Below, piece by piece: positions 13,169 through 26,397 of a stretch of 64,000 bases of DNA. The translations under genes and the position numbers were made by a program. Numbering within the stretch: position 1 is the stretch's first letter; each line of letters opens with the position of its first letter. This DNA is from Elysia crispata (lineage: Eukaryota > Mollusca > Gastropoda > Plakobranchidae): NCBI GenBank assembly GCA_033675545.1, contig JAWDGP010005301.1:1457501-1521500 (forward strand), written 5' to 3'. Under the pieces are notes generated by a model. The model ran no database searches and was not told where the DNA came from. It worked only from the letters and a program-made list of their open reading frames with translations.

Positions 13169-16100
13169 GTAGGTGTGCACTTTTCCCTATTATTGTCTCA
13201 CAGATTGTGCATTTATATAATCTCTCAATTCATGTTCAAATATGAGGCAGCCAGAACAAATCAGGCTCAAGACGAAATTTTAACATATATTGAGTGTTTG
13301 TTTCCAAATAAAAGTAAACTAGTTGCCCTTTATGCTTAGAGATATTTCATTTTCAAAAAGTTTCATTAAGTTGAAAATTTCAATGATCTCTAGCTCAAAA
13401 GTGGGATGGGCAACTTGTGCATGACTTGGATTCCTCACAATTTTGTGCTCATACTGTATTGAGTTAATTTAAAAAAAAAAAAACAAGAGCATTTAGAGGT
13501 TTCTCATTTATCACTTTTAATATATGTGGAGTTTTTATATCCTATACATTGTATGTAATAATGTTTCAAAGTTAGTTTTTATATTCTGTTTAAATCAATT
13601 TTGCTTTACATTGCCTCTGCTACTTATATACCAATGGGTCATGCAAAAGCTTTGATCTTTGATTAAATGAGGCATTGAGATGATTCAATACATGTTGTCC
13701 ACAGCACTTAAAATACTTTTGAGCAAGACATCATCTAAGTTTGAAGAAAGCTATTTGATGGACCTTTCTGAAAATATTAAAAATAAAATTATCTCTGTTT
13801 ATAGATGTATATGCCACTGTTATATATTTTTCACCCTCACTTAGGGCAAAAAACATACTTTTATTTGGTAATCTGGTTGCCTCACAAATATTAGTAAATT
13901 TGAGAATACAAGTTATTATTATTATTCTTTTGTTTTATTTAATTTTTTTTTTTCTGTTTTTAATACAACTTCATATATATTACTTAGCCATTTGCTTGAA
14001 GAATCACACCAATTTAGATTATACAATTCTTTAATTTTTTAACACTTTAGAATGCAGGTTTTGAACAATTCTTATCTTTTCCAACAGTTTGCAGAGCTGT
14101 TGTTCTAGAGGCTGATGAACAAATAAAAGAGGTTGACCCAAAAAAGACCATTCAGACTGGTAGTTTTAGAGTTGATCCTCAGGGTAATCAAAAGATCAAA
14201 GATGTAAGAATCATTTTTCTTTATTTTTGAAACTCTTAATTTTAAATTTTATGTGGATATTCTTACAGGTAAATATTATTAAAATATTTCTTTTAATTTT
14301 TTTATGGCACCCAGTCCAAATGAGTGACATGTTGTCCTTATCCCAATTAGCGGTTCTGATATCAGGAAAAAATATTTTTCTTGGCTTCTCATTTGTGAAA
14401 ATCTCATAAAGACATATATATATATATATATGACTTATTTTGGCTCATTTGAAGCAATTTATTGTAGATGACCTTATGAAACACGGGAGCACAATTAGAT
14501 CAAACGCAGGTCCTGCAAAAACAAATTTCTCAAACTCATCTTTTTTTACATGAAAATTCTCTCATTGTTTCTGAATTATTGTCACCTTTTTGTCGAACTA
14601 GTAGTAGTACAGAGTAATAATACCTATTTATCAAACAATATGCTTCAATTACACAAGGAAAATAACGGCTTCATAAGTTATTTGAGCTTCGTTGACTTTC
14701 ATTTTCAAAAACTTTTTTATCACAGTTGCAGATTTATTCTTAAATTTTTATAATGTAATGAAGACAGTTGTTTTTATAATCTTTGATCAAACACACCATG
14801 CCTCTCAGTCTCTCCAATTTTTCACTGGACGCCGTAGCTTTTGAGCCCCAGTCGTCAGATAAAATAACACAACTCTCCCCTTCCACCCTACTTGAGCCAG
14901 TCTGATGCAACTGACACTAGTTGTCTGTCAGCTTTTGCTAAGTCTATTTTGTCGCTTTAACTCAAGGAGGCCAATTTTAAACAAATTCCGCCTGTTCCAC
15001 CTGTGAAAGACATGGATACTGATTACAGGTTAACTTATCTGGGCCTGCTTCTTGCTCAAATAGTCAGTACAGGATGGAAAAAAAATAAAAGCTAATGAGT
15101 ATTATAAGGAGGGTAATCATATTGGTGAGTACATTGAGTATTGAACTGAAAATCGAGGAATCCCTTTCCATTTCATCTTTTGTGGGATAAGCAGGTCAAT
15201 CCTTATTTTACCGACAGCACTATTTCAATATAAAATTGTTCAGGGACAAGTGATAGTTAATTCTTTCAGCTTCAATCTTATACTGGGCTTACACGTAGAA
15301 TTTATCAAAGAAGAGTGAGTAGAAGTGGAAAAGCATAGCAAGAGAAATGGGTGATCAGTGAAAGGGGAAAGAGAGTACTAGGGATTTGAGGAAGGAGAAA
15401 AGCATGGTATGATTGAGGTAAGAAAGAGAAAAGGTGAAGAAGGAAGAAACCTGGAAAAGGAGAAGTAGGAATAGGAAATAAGCTGAGTTGTAGAGCAGGC
15501 AAAATGATAAGTTTAAAACAAAAAAAAGTTGAAGGAGAAATTTAATCTCAGAAGTAGGAGAGTGATTTTTATTGTGGTTTAGTGCATAAGTAGAGTAACA
15601 AGACAAGGTTGAGAATTAACAGGGAAGGGAAGGACGGGGCAAGCATTTTAGTAATAAAAAAATCTTTTTTTTTAAGGTATTGTCCTTTTAAAAGGAAAGA
15701 TATGTACATGTTAAGAATAACACATGCTTTCTGAACCATAAAAAGTGAAAACAACAAAAGATCAGTTTTTTTTTTATTTTATTTTTTTTTTTTTTTTTTA
15801 TGTATACCTATAATCTTAGATTTCTCTATTGACTACAGAAATAAGGGAATGAAATCGATTATGCATTTATTAAGAGTGGTGCTTATTGCCCTTGAATGAT
15901 CAAACATAATATATAATCGAAATTCCAGCATATAATTCAACTGATAATCCGTCATACTTAAATTGCACACTTCAATAAGAACCAATTTCTTGAGAAAAAA
16001 AAATCTGTAAATATCAATGCTGATAATGCACCATACAGTGCAAACAATACTAAATAAAAATTCTTAACCCGAGTGGTTTATGTACATTTTTGGAATGTTT

Positions 16101-19100
16101 TCAAAGGGCGTTGGTTGTACATCTACAACTCACATAATTACCTGAGGGAAGGCGACGGTTATAGATATTCTATTTTTCAAAATTCTTAATTCGTCTACTG
16201 TGAGGTCTATTATACTGTGTATCTTTTGATTTTTTGTGAATCTGCAAAATTGGCTGGTATTTTGCAGGGTTTTTTTTAATTTCTAATTCAGGGATAAGAA
16301 AGTTATGAAAGAGTAAACTATGCTTGTGTATTTTTGGCCACTGGTTTGCAGCTGCAGATTATCACGATGATTAATGTCTCTCTTCTTGAGAGAAAATGGC
16401 ATAGCGGTCTATAATGAAACTGTCAGTATTAATCTGATGTGATTTTTGAAATTCAATAATTTTGCACTTTATTTGATGTTTTTAGCTTCACGGAGAGCAG
16501 AGTTATGAATTAAAGTTAAATATCAACTATGATTTGTTGATCATGGGCGTTAGCTGTGACTCTTTTCTATCAAAAATATTCCCTGCTCTGAGTCTGATTG
16601 TCATTCGACCGTATTGATTGAATTCATATGATATTGCGATAATAGCCTATAATTTTGCAGTTTATTTGAAGTTCCTAGCTTTACTGTAAGCGAACTTATG
16701 AACAAGTAAACATTATTCACTATGAAATCTACATTATTTTTCCTGCTGGCAAAGTCAGAGGCATGGCACTTGGGTCGTCAGTTGAAACAATAATCTAAAT
16801 GGACAAATCAAAGCATCAGTGAAATAAGATATAAGCCTCAGACCTAATGGTCCTCATTGGCTTATTTACATTTTGTGACGTTATACACTCAGTTGGGTCT
16901 CCTTGTAAGAGTACATTGTATCTTCTCAAGAGATAAACCTTTTAAACCCATTCAAGGGAGGGGCCAAAAATTGACATGATAACCGATACATGGAATTCAT
17001 TTGAGATTTGGAACCAATGATGCTACAGGCAATTTAAAATTCAATCTCAAGAATCTTTGTGTTACATGTACTGTTGGTGAGGTGCGAAGTGGTAAGGGGC
17101 CATGTGTTAGCGCTCATTGCATCAGCTTCCCAGCATGAGGTGGCCCCTTGGTTTGTTAAAACTGTAGTTCGGAACCCATGTATGAGCGTGAGAATTTAAT
17201 AGCTTTAATTGATGACGTAAAAAATCCAAGCGTATTTTATAATTGTTTGTATACAATACTTTGTTGTTTCTAAATATACTATCACTTAAACTGAATTACG
17301 AAGATATAGAACAATGATGCAATTTTTTGGCTGGTGTGTCTGCTTACTAAATTTCTCCCTCACCTACGCCCCTTCCAAAAAAGGGGGAAGGGGTATTTGG
17401 TTTTCGAGTATATGTGAAAATTGGGATATGAATAGTGAATTTGTTCCTTTGATGCTTATTGTTCAGTTACTTTTGTATGAGATGATAGACGCTTATGAAA
17501 ATGACATGATGGGCCGTCCTGATCGGTTCAAGAGCTTTGTGTTCTGGATCATGATTGGCACGAAATAGCACATAGTAATTGGATTAGTCATCGTGCAAAG
17601 CTTGAAGTATTAGCAAACTGGGGGAACTTTTGATTAGCTTTATCAATATGGATTGTCTTGATTTTATGTGCGTCATTTACCCTAATTCTTGGCATATGTC
17701 CTAAATGAAACAAAAAGTTTTTGAAAAGTAACACTGGCACAAAGATTAAACAGTAAAGTTTTAGACAATGTATACTTTTATAGGTGTCTAAAAACTTTAG
17801 AATGTAAAAACAACTGCTAGGTGTTTGATTTTCTCTTGACTGGACCTGTTAGTGCTCCAAGCACAAGTTCTCGCAACTGTTACTGGCTCGGCACCCTCGC
17901 CCTGGCAAATCAGTTCGCTCTTTGCCAGGGCCAATCTTCAAGGGTTAAAATGCTTTTATATGAAGATATTGTTATTGGCATGGAAACATTCAAACAGTTG
18001 CCTTATGGCATGTGAAAAAAATATAACATCTGAAAATTTGTCAACATTAGAAGTAATGGTTTTTGACAAAAAAATAAAAAAATCCAACTGCATAATTAAC
18101 TTTATGTTCAAGTCAACTCTTAAACAGGTGTCTGGCCCTGGGAGAGTCTGACAGTTCATAAAATTCATGTTGATGGAACTGGAAATTTCAAATTAGTAGA
18201 TTTAACTGCTTTCTTTGAATTTTACATCCTGGTTATGGTATTTGTCTGGTTTCTAAATTTCAGTTGAGTTTTAACATAAGATATTACTTAGATTTCCAGA
18301 TCTAGATATAGGCTTTGCCAGTAGACGGCTTGTGCGAAATCATTACAAATACCTAAGTATCATTATAAAGAAAGCTATCAATTTCTTTCACCATGATATA
18401 TAATGTTTGTATCATGTGTGTTTCTGTTGGTTGTTAATGATTAATAAAGAAAATAAATATAGACATTAAGGGTGGAAAACCTAAAATAAGGGAAAAAATA
18501 CTAGAGTTAAAGCTGAGTTTCTTGCTCTTAAATTGCTTGCTGTAAATTCTGATTGAAATTCACTAACAACTAGTATTGCTTTTGATGCTTTATCTATTTG
18601 CAACACTGAACAGTACTAACCAGATCCAAACTTATCATCTGACTTCTTTCGAAATCATACATAACTTTGAGATTGATGAATTCAAAACTAAAACTTTGGT
18701 GAATGTGAATAGTGTTTTCCCTCTCAGCCATTGTAATATTTCAATGAAAAAAAAATGGGTGTATTCTTGTTTTTTGGGGACTGTTATGAAGCATTTTTTG
18801 CAAAACTCACTTGTTATTAAAGGGTGTTTTTAAAAAGCAACCTTTGAAGATTTTAAATTTCAATAGGACTACTTCAAATCTGACTTCCTTCATCAAATTT
18901 TTAATGTTCACCATTATGTCTCTAGAAAAATTTGTATTGTGTGGAACACAGTTTGAATAATGATTTGAGTAAGAGAGTTACTTGTTAATAAGAACTTAAT
19001 TAAGTTTGCTCTATCTGTATGTCAATTTGAGAATTGTTGAAAAAGTCTTGACAACAAATTTATACTTTTAAATTTAAAAAGATTTAGATGGTCCTGTACA

Positions 19101-21462
19101 TTAAACTAAGTCTTGGCTTTGTTTAAGGTTTTGCATATATACATGTCTTTTTTCAAGTATTTTGGTTACTCTTTTTTTTTTCTTTTCTTTTTTGACAGAA
19201 ACAATATGCACGGTCACACACTCATTTAGAAGAAGTCTTAGAGTCTGTTTGCAGTAAGATGTATCAATATGCAAATCGTCAATTTGAGGATGGAACTACA
19301 CAACTCGTCAGAGTAAAAGGATACAGTGATGAATACAATGATGATTTGAAACTGGACTATGATAAAGGAAAATCTTTGAAATATCATGTAAGATGTCTAT
19401 TTGAAAAGCAAGCATTAAGATTTATTAAAAATATGTAATAGTTAAAACTGAATAATTCATATTGGGACCATGAATAATCTTAGTTTTGGTTATATCTATT
19501 AAATGTTTTTATAATTAGCTCTAACATTTTTTTTTAAAACCAAGGTTATGTCCTTGCTTGTCTCCTGGCAGAAGTGTAAATTCTTATTAAAAGAGTATAA
19601 AGGGGCCTTAAGTTTTAAAAATATAGCAGAAGAACAACTTAAAAAAAAAATTGTTTCCATTAAAAAAAGACTGAAAAATGGTTTCATATGAGACTCTTTA
19701 TAAATGTACTTGACTTATAGCCTGTATATAATTGTGGTATTTCATTTATGACACCTCAGGGATAAATTTTTATTTGATTCTATTTCAGTGTGAACATTTT
19801 CTTGAGGACTACATAGAGGATATCATATCTTACCTTCAAGAGATGGAAGTGCAAGATCATGAAAGATTTATTTGTCTAGAGAAAACAGGTAAAAAGGGTG
19901 GGCCTTATTTTTTGTTGCTGTAAATTTGGTCTGGGACGAGTTCTTTGAACTCAGGAATTGAAATTGATAGTTACAGGGATGACTTTTATTTAAAAAAGGA
20001 TGCACAATTTTTATGGTTGACTTCTTAATGGTAGATTAGTGAGCAAATCAAAATCTGTGTTTAACAAGATCAAGCCATCACCAGCCATAACAATTTTCAC
20101 AACTTCTATGGAATACAGTGAGTCCCTAAAGCAAAGCAAGTATGTAATCAATGAAAGTGTCTCTACTCATAAGTCCACAATTCTCCAAAAATTACCTTTT
20201 TGACTTAAGCACTTATAAAGGCTTAATGAATTTCTATGAAATGAATAACATATGTTTTGATCAATGAAGTAACATTTGAGTAAATGAGCTCCATTGGTAT
20301 TTCAAAAGATTAGATAAGTTTGAAAGTTCTGAACTTATGCTTTCCTCGCAAATTCTGGAGAGAAAAAAACTCAGTTATTCCATCACCATTTTACCATTTA
20401 GAATGACATTAATGATTAAAGCTACAATTTAAACATACTTCATTTCAATACATTTAAAACAATTCATAACAAAAAATTTTAATACATTTCATGATGTTTT
20501 TATGAGCCTTTTGGCTTACCTGTAGACTGCGAAACAAGGTTAGGAGATAGAATAAACAAAGTCTCTTTGACTAATTTTCACACACTTCTTGTCATAAGAG
20601 TGAAGTCATGTCAAATCAGTTTTTGGCCATTCTTAAAAATTATCTTGCAGTGACTTCCAAGGTTAACAACTTTCTGTGGAAATGTGTTGAAATTGACAAC
20701 AGCATACTTCATGCTATTTTATCCATTGATTATATAATATCTTATTCCAACCCTTGCTGTCAATGCTGTGTTATTTACTTATTTTTTGTAATAGTTTTGA
20801 ACTTAGTTGGCCAGATCAGGTCTCCTTTTTTTAATTTTTGAAGATCTATCAAAAATATTCTTTCTTTATCTAGTTTTTTCATTCTTTATTCACTTTGAAG
20901 GCACTGATTCCTTTTCAAACTACAACTGTATAATGATTCTTATCAAAATGCGTCACATGTCTCACAACTTACTAGCAGCGAAAATACGAAAATAATGCTG
21001 TAAACACAAAGTTTATATTCAAAATCTTCATATCTATATCACTGTTATAAGGACAAGTTTTAAATTCATTTATGTGTAACCTTTTCATGCTTTATTTATT
21101 TTTTTTTTTTTTGCTCCTCATTAGCCCTCTTTAACTGAATGGGTTTCTTCAAATGAATCTTCAAGCAAAGTAATTTTTGTAAAATTTATTTGAATAATTT
21201 TTGCAGGAAAACAACTCTTTTATTTATATTACATCATGCAACTTTTCATTTAAGAGGAAAAAAATTATTTTGTTGATTTGCAGAGGTTTGCACCTCACAG
21301 CAACTTGAAGTAAATATAGAGACCTTTGCAAGACCTAAAGAGAGACATGATGTTGAAGTGGAGTCTGATAATGACGATGACGACAGTGATGAGGAAGATT
21401 TTGATGATAATGAAGATGATGAAGAGAATGAAGAAACAATGGAAGAAAGAGATGAATTATGA
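13078..21462 (+). CDS. CNPY2: Canopy-family ER saposin-like protein (CNPY2-like), complete coding region in five exons
   Basis: Coding exons 13078-13168, 14088-14203, 19199-19387, 19789-19888 and 21284-21462 join in one frame (675 nt, 224 residues plus stop); every intron is GT...AG with a pyrimidine-rich acceptor. Residues 1 to about 22 are a hydrophobic signal peptide (MHLPLIASFSTLLLILSVVE). Six cysteines (29, 32, 87, 133, 161, 168) give the canopy/saposin pattern, starting CSVCRAVV, followed by VDPKKTIQTGSFRVDPQG, which closely resembles vertebrate CNPY2. The protein ends RDEL, an ER-retrieval signal. Known of the family: ER-lumen proteins that act with chaperones on receptors. Odd: residues about 189-224 contain 24 Asp/Glu in 36, and the protein is longer than human CNPY2 (182). 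The ATG at 13078 was chosen because it alone gives a signal peptide; the ATG at 13071 is out of frame. CNPY1 is the other possible name. Confidence 0.93.
14088..14203 (+). CDS. CNPY2: CNPY2-like exon 2 (residues 31-69)
   Basis: The acceptor CCAACAG ends at 14087 and the donor GTAAGA starts at 14204. It encodes VCRAVVLEADEQIKEVDPKK and the GSFRVDPQG segment, the most conserved part of the family. Confidence 0.92.
16060..16740 (+). repeat. Diverged tandem repeat of about 195-200 bp, three or more units
   Basis: The landmark TTTTGCA...TTATTTGA-like block recurs near 16261, 16461 and 16654; downstream of the latter two comes a shared AGTTATGAATTAAAGTTAAA / ACTTATGAACAAGTAAAC block, and GGGCGTT landmarks recur at about 16108 and 16546. 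Identity is low, so the array is old. It lies in CNPY2 intron 2. Confidence 0.4.
17078..17178 (+). repeat. Possible tRNA-like SINE fragment in CNPY2 intron 2
   Basis: GGTGCGAAGTGGTAAG resembles a tRNA D-arm/A box, and AGTTCGGAACCC (17166-17177) a B box. Spacing is longer than usual, so this is weak. Confidence 0.22.
17900..17930. repeat. Perfect 10-bp hairpin
   Basis: CCCTGGCAAA (17900-17909) and TTTGCCAGGG (17921-17930) are exact inverse complements around an 11-nt loop, GC-rich in an AT-rich intron. Confidence 0.6.
19199..19387 (+). CDS. CNPY2: CNPY2-like exon 3 (residues 70-132)
   Basis: A long pyrimidine tract and TTTGACAG precede the exon; donor GTAAGA follows. It starts KQYARSHTHLEEVLESVC, matching the YARSEAHLTELLEEIC region of vertebrate CNPY2. 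The length, 189 nt, is exactly 63 codons. Intron 2 before it is 4,995 bp. Confidence 0.92.
19789..19888 (+). CDS. CNPY2: CNPY2-like exon 4 (residues 133-165)
   Basis: Acceptor TATTTCAG, donor GTAAAA. It encodes CEHFLEDYIEDIISYLQEME and the FIC cysteine (161), corresponding to the CESIVEEYEDELIEFF helix of human CNPY2. Confidence 0.9.
21284..21462 (+). CDS. CNPY2: CNPY2-like last coding exon (acidic tail and RDEL)
   Basis: Acceptor GATTTGCAG. The exon supplies the sixth cysteine (EVCTSQQ), a short linker, an Asp/Glu-rich tail and the terminal RDEL before TGA at 21460-21462. Possible polyadenylation signals AATAAA lie at 22169-22174 and 22234-22239, giving a 3'UTR of about 0.7-0.8 kb. Confidence 0.92.
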
Positions 21463-22168
21463 TAAATTATTGTTTGGAAGTTAAATTTTGCCACCTTATT
21501 ATTTTATTGAGCTTTATATCAGTCATTGCTTGTCTATTTTTACTGAGAATATCACTTGAAAATTCTTGTTCATTTCATTTAAAGAATCAGTTTTCTATTG
21601 ACCGTATGTATTCTTTTTTTATTTGAAAACTCATGTGACTGATTTATGAGTATGCGTGTTTGTTAGAAATAGTTAGCAACAGTGTAGAATTTTTTAATGC
21701 ATATCATGGAATCACACACTATATTTTAGGGGTAAAAATTAAGTTTGAGAACTTGCAGCTATGACACAGAGGGTAGAAATTTAAATGTTGCATATAGCAT
21801 TCGAAAGTACTATTTAGTAGTACTACATGTAGTGGTAATTAAATTGTATCGTTTTACAAAATTTTGCAACTATTTGAAAAAGACTTGTGATATGTTCATG
21901 TTATTGTGACTGCTGTAAAAATTAAAAAAAAAAACATTGTTTGGATATCAACATCTTTGGGTATTCAAAAAGAATTGAGATATTTGAATTAATTTGACTG
22001 GATTCTAAGATTTCTTTACATTTTGGGCTTTCCATATTGCTATAGGGAGCTTTAATATGCAAAACTTACAAATATTTCCATAGCCTTATGTCACTCCTAA
22101 TTCTCTAATCATTTGACAGAAAGACATAATTTACAAAACTTGCCTTTGGTCTGTCGACTTCATTACAC

Positions 22169-22239
22169 AATAAATTTGTAAACTTTGCAGTTTGAAGAAG
22201 CGAAAAAAAAATTGTGTCATATTATATATGTATAATAAA
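22169..22239 (+). promoter_or_regulatory. Candidate polyadenylation signals of the CNPY2-like gene
   Basis: There are two AATAAA hexamers, at 22169 and 22234, in AT-rich sequence downstream of the stop codon. Which is used cannot be told from sequence. Confidence 0.4.
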
Positions 22240-23713
22240 ATTTACTAATATTAATCCTTTGTTTGATCAATGTCGATCTACTGTTTCTAGAAATATGTAA
22301 GTTCTATACAGTGTTAGGTGAAGTTTTTTTTGTTGTTTTTTTTTTTTTTGTACATAATATTGGTTCCCTACAACCAATGAGAATTGAAGAAGGGTAATAC
22401 ATTGCACAAATTGAATTTCAAGTATATGGCAGTCTAGAGAACATATAGCCCAACTGAATTTAGGGCAAAGCAAGGCATAGTTTAAAATTAAGGCATGGAA
22501 AATGTTATTTCGTAATATCTCTTTTTTTATTCTCTCAAATGAAGCCTTAAATTGAAAGCATCTGTATACCACCATGTCTAGTATAGTACTCAATCAAGTT
22601 AAAGGTGACAGCTTAAGTAGGAGTGAAATACATGAAATGTCAGACTATAAAAAGTATTCTATTTAAAACACCTGCTAATCTTTTTTTTCTCCTGGATCAC
22701 AGTGCTACTAATTGCATAGCCATTTGAAAGTTACTATAAAGTTGTATGGTGACAAAATTGAACTTATGTTGAATTAAGAGGAAAATATGAAATAATTGGT
22801 TTCATTACTCTTTTTGTTCATTGATTTTTTCGTCTATGTTTGGAGAAACAAGAGGCTGTTAGTAAGTTCAAGATTTATTTTTTTTTGAATTAATGATATT
22901 TTCTATTCACCGACACAAGAAAATCCTCTCCTTTCATTAAAAGATTTGTATCTATGGTAGAGTTCATTAATGGCTGTCTGGCACAAAGTGAAGGCAAGCA
23001 TTATGTGGGAGGGTGATGTTGGTTTGAGCACAAATATTTCATGTATATAGGTCAGATATAAAATTAAAACTAAACTAGAATTTACAAAGGTTGTGGTGGA
23101 ACCTTTGAGACCTCATTCAAAATTTTAACCTAGTTTGTTGCAGTATCTTCCAGGAAATGTTAAGATAAGTTAATCAAAACACTGCATTCTTGTATTCTTA
23201 TTTACAAAAAGAATGGGTAAGCATGATTAATCATAATGGACCATCTTTAATTATTATTTTTTCATATGCTACCTTACAGAGCCTTGACTGTGAAGATCAT
23301 AATTATAAAAAAAAGTGCCTTAATCACTGCCGGTTTTAGTTTTTGCATTAACAAAAAGTTTAATTCTCATTGAAGGTAGAAAAATTTTAACTTGCCATCT
23401 GTGATATTATAACTGAAGGTGAATAAAAATAGATGTTTGAAATATTAAAATAATGGATATGTGTAAAAGGACAGGTAGATAAGAATATATGTTAGATCAG
23501 AGTTTATTTCTGTAAAAACAAAAACGGCTGGCAGATTGGCTCCTGATACAATGATATTTTTTAAATTATCCTTGAGTGTAGGTACATATTTGTATCTCAA
23601 TATTTTCTTTAACTGAAAGTTTTTCTTAACTACATTAGAACTTTTCTATTTTAGTTGATATTTTTTCTGAATCATAAATAGATCCAATTTTTCAAAGGAT
23701 AAGTGAAAAAAAA

Positions 23714-24187
23714 ATAGTAGAAACCTCATAATTCGAATTGTATGGGAATGGATTAAATCTTGGAATTGAGAGTATTCGAATTACAAAAATGGGTGTAACA
23801 GAGTCTAACACTCATTGAGTGAGTGTGTACTGAGCCTGCAACGAGCAACCCTCCCCTTCCCCCGTCCCACGTTGCTATCAGTATCAGTACAGATTTGCTA
23901 CTGGCACTTAATTGTTAATGCATCTGCTCCCTTCTTGATTTGTTAGCGCACTGATGGGCAGTGATTGGCATTGCTTGCTGCTAGAGAGATGCATGTAGCA
24001 CTCTTGTGATGCCTTATGAGGCCAGGTGGTATCGACTTCAAATTAAGAGAATCAAATTAGAAATACTTTGAAATACGAGTCCGATTCTAACAAATCCAAA
24101 GACAAAAAAAAACTATCATCTTGCAAAATTCGGTTTATGAGAAATTCAAATAATCAGACTTTGGTTTTTGAAGTTTCCACTATACCT
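23714..24187 (+). mobile_element. Short inverted-repeat DNA element (Tigger-like MITE), copy A
   Basis: It begins TAGTAGAAACCTCATAATTC and ends AGTTTCCACTATACC; the ends are imperfect inverted repeats of the GTGGAAACCTC type seen in pogo/Tigger-derived elements. No coding capacity. The body matches the inverse of 39421-39811 over nearly its whole length. Confidence 0.65.
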
Positions 24188-25488
24188 TTTTTCTACGCTC
24201 AGAGGTACTCGAAAAATGGCTTATTTCAATTATCAAAATATGTGACCTGAAAATGATGAAATCCAACAGGGTGTAAAAAAAAAAAATGAGGTGAATAATT
24301 ATGATAACTGTGAGAATTATATATTTCAGTTTATTTGGAAATAGCAGTTGTGATTTGTAGTATTTTGAGACAAAGTTCCTATTATAAGACTTTTAAAGAG
24401 ACTTTTGGGATGTTCAAGATCATGTACAACTTTGAGTGGCTTTTTATTGTCATTGTGTATCATTGACGATGGCATGAACCACATGCAAAACTTGGGAGAG
24501 AGAATGAAAGTCATGAGCTATTGTCAGTAGTGGTCTGATATCTTGTCCGGCCCAACTTGCCTTGTTATGAATTCAGGGCATTGAGTCAGTCAATTCAGTA
24601 TAATCACTGGACGAGTTTTTCAGAGTAAAGTTTATGATCATCAAGGGAATTTGCCAGAAAAAAATGGATGAGTTTGATATCATCATCATTGTCTGTGTAA
24701 ATAAAATTATTTTTTGTCTTTTTTTTCTTTTTTTTTTTTTGTGTTTTTTTTTTTTGGCTCTTTTAGTTTAGGAATTTAATTTATTTTTCTATTGATTCAA
24801 CAGCCTTTTTTTTTTAATTTTTTAGAGTGTGTACACCACTCTACTAAGTGACTCAATCTTTCATGGATCAGTCTCTTAATATTAAATGTTTTATTACTCT
24901 TTGTTGCAGATCATGAAAGGAATAACTTTGTTTAAAGTAGGTCACAAAACTTCTCTAGCTAGTATTTCGAATTATTTACTACTTAAGAAATGTGTTCTGT
25001 TTTGTTTTGTGTTCTTTTTCAATTGAATATATGAACACTTTTTTGTTGTTTTGTTTTTATTGTTTTCACATTCCTAACATACTTAGACGTGATTGTCAAT
25101 GTCATAATTTTTTTTTTGTCTTTACATTGTATGCCCATGTTCTTGTTGCAAACTTGTATGCTGATAAATTAAAAGTTTTGCCATGGCTTTTGTAAGTGTT
25201 TAGCGTGTTTTTATCGACTTTGTGTGAGATAGAGTGTGCATAACAGAATACAAAGTTCTAAACACTTGGACGCATAGGAGTCTCTCTCAGAGAGGTTGAA
25301 AATATCAGAGTTTAAAAAAATAGTTAAGATGACTACGAAATTACAAAATAGGTCATGGGGTTCCTCATTGTATCTGCAGGGACCTTCTTCATAGGTTTGA
25401 TCCCAATTTTGTTGGGGGATTAAGGGCATTATATGTATTTTTTCTATCCCACCCTGCCCAACAGCTGCACTCCTCCTCCTTCAATCTT

Positions 25489-25527
25489 CATCTTCTTCTT
25501 CTTCTTCTTTTTCTTCTTCTTCTTCTT

Positions 25528-25617
<90 letters not shown>

Positions 25618-25675
25618 TTTCTTCTTCTGTCCTTCCTTACTTTTTCTTTCTTTCTTCTTCCTCCTCCTCTTCCTG

Positions 25676-25764
<89 letters not shown>
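25489..25764. repeat. Compound microsatellite (CTT)n(TTA)n...(TCA)n(TTA)n
   Basis: CTT units to about 25557, TTA units to 25616, a mixed pyrimidine stretch, CAT units 25678-25708, then TTA units to 25764. Confidence 0.95.
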
Positions 25765-25793
25765 CCTCATTATTGTTTGTTGTTTTCTAGGCA

Positions 25794-25848
25794 TAGACCT
25801 TCTTTGACTAGTAAAAGTTTCTTTTTTACTGGTAAAATCAAAGGTCTT
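25794..25848. repeat. Imperfect palindrome
   Basis: AGACCTTCTTTGACTAGTAA ... ACTGGTAAAATCAAAGGTCT can fold as an approximately 25-bp imperfect stem. Confidence 0.4.
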
Positions 25849-26235
25849 GTATGACACCTAGACCTTAATCTAGATTTTATTTATTGTGTAAGTTGATTGT
25901 GCAATCTGGTTAACCTTATTGAAAAGGAACGAAGAGAAGAGAGAGAAATTATTTTAATAGTGTGTGTTTAGTCTAGCTGCAAGGAATTACAGGACTGAGA
26001 CTGAGTGTAAGAGTGAGACAGGTCGAGAGTACTTGGTTACATTCACGAAGGCTTACAAAGTTGGAAAAAGGGCAGAGGAAACGAAAGTTATTAAAATGCT
26101 GACAAAGAAACAATTTCATGTACTTTTTACTTTGCTTCATTTTTTAATACGTATGGAAAATTTATTAAAACGTGCTTTGAAAAACTTGAAGCATTTTTTA
26201 CTGAATCTTAATATTTAAAGTATTGTTAAACATGC

Positions 26236-26285
26236 AGTGGAATCGATAAAGTCAACACCTAGGGACCGAAAATTTAATTGAATTT
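26236..26285 (+). repeat. Tigger-type terminal-repeat remnant
   Basis: CAGTGGAATCGATAAAGTCA, then ACACCTAGGGACCGAAAATT, resembles the terminal repeats of Tigger/pogo MITEs. No partner end was found nearby. Confidence 0.35.
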
Positions 26286-26397
26286 AACTAGCTAGAGATG
26301 CAAATTAGGAGCAGATTAAGAAGGGCGATGAAAAACGGAAACAAAATTAAAAATAACAGAAAAAATTTCATCATCAGAATTTGAAGAAAGATGCAAC

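Noticed and set aside
21246..21494. 82-residue Ser-rich - strand frame
   Set aside because: Antisense of the acidic tail exon of the canopy gene.
24905..24950. Possible extra exon after TTGTTGCAG
   Set aside because: Acceptor-like site only; no open product, no donor of quality, and the canopy gene already ends with RDEL upstream.
25433..25857. Phe/Leu/Ile- and Asn/Lys/Met-homopolymer frames
   Set aside because: Compound microsatellite artefact.
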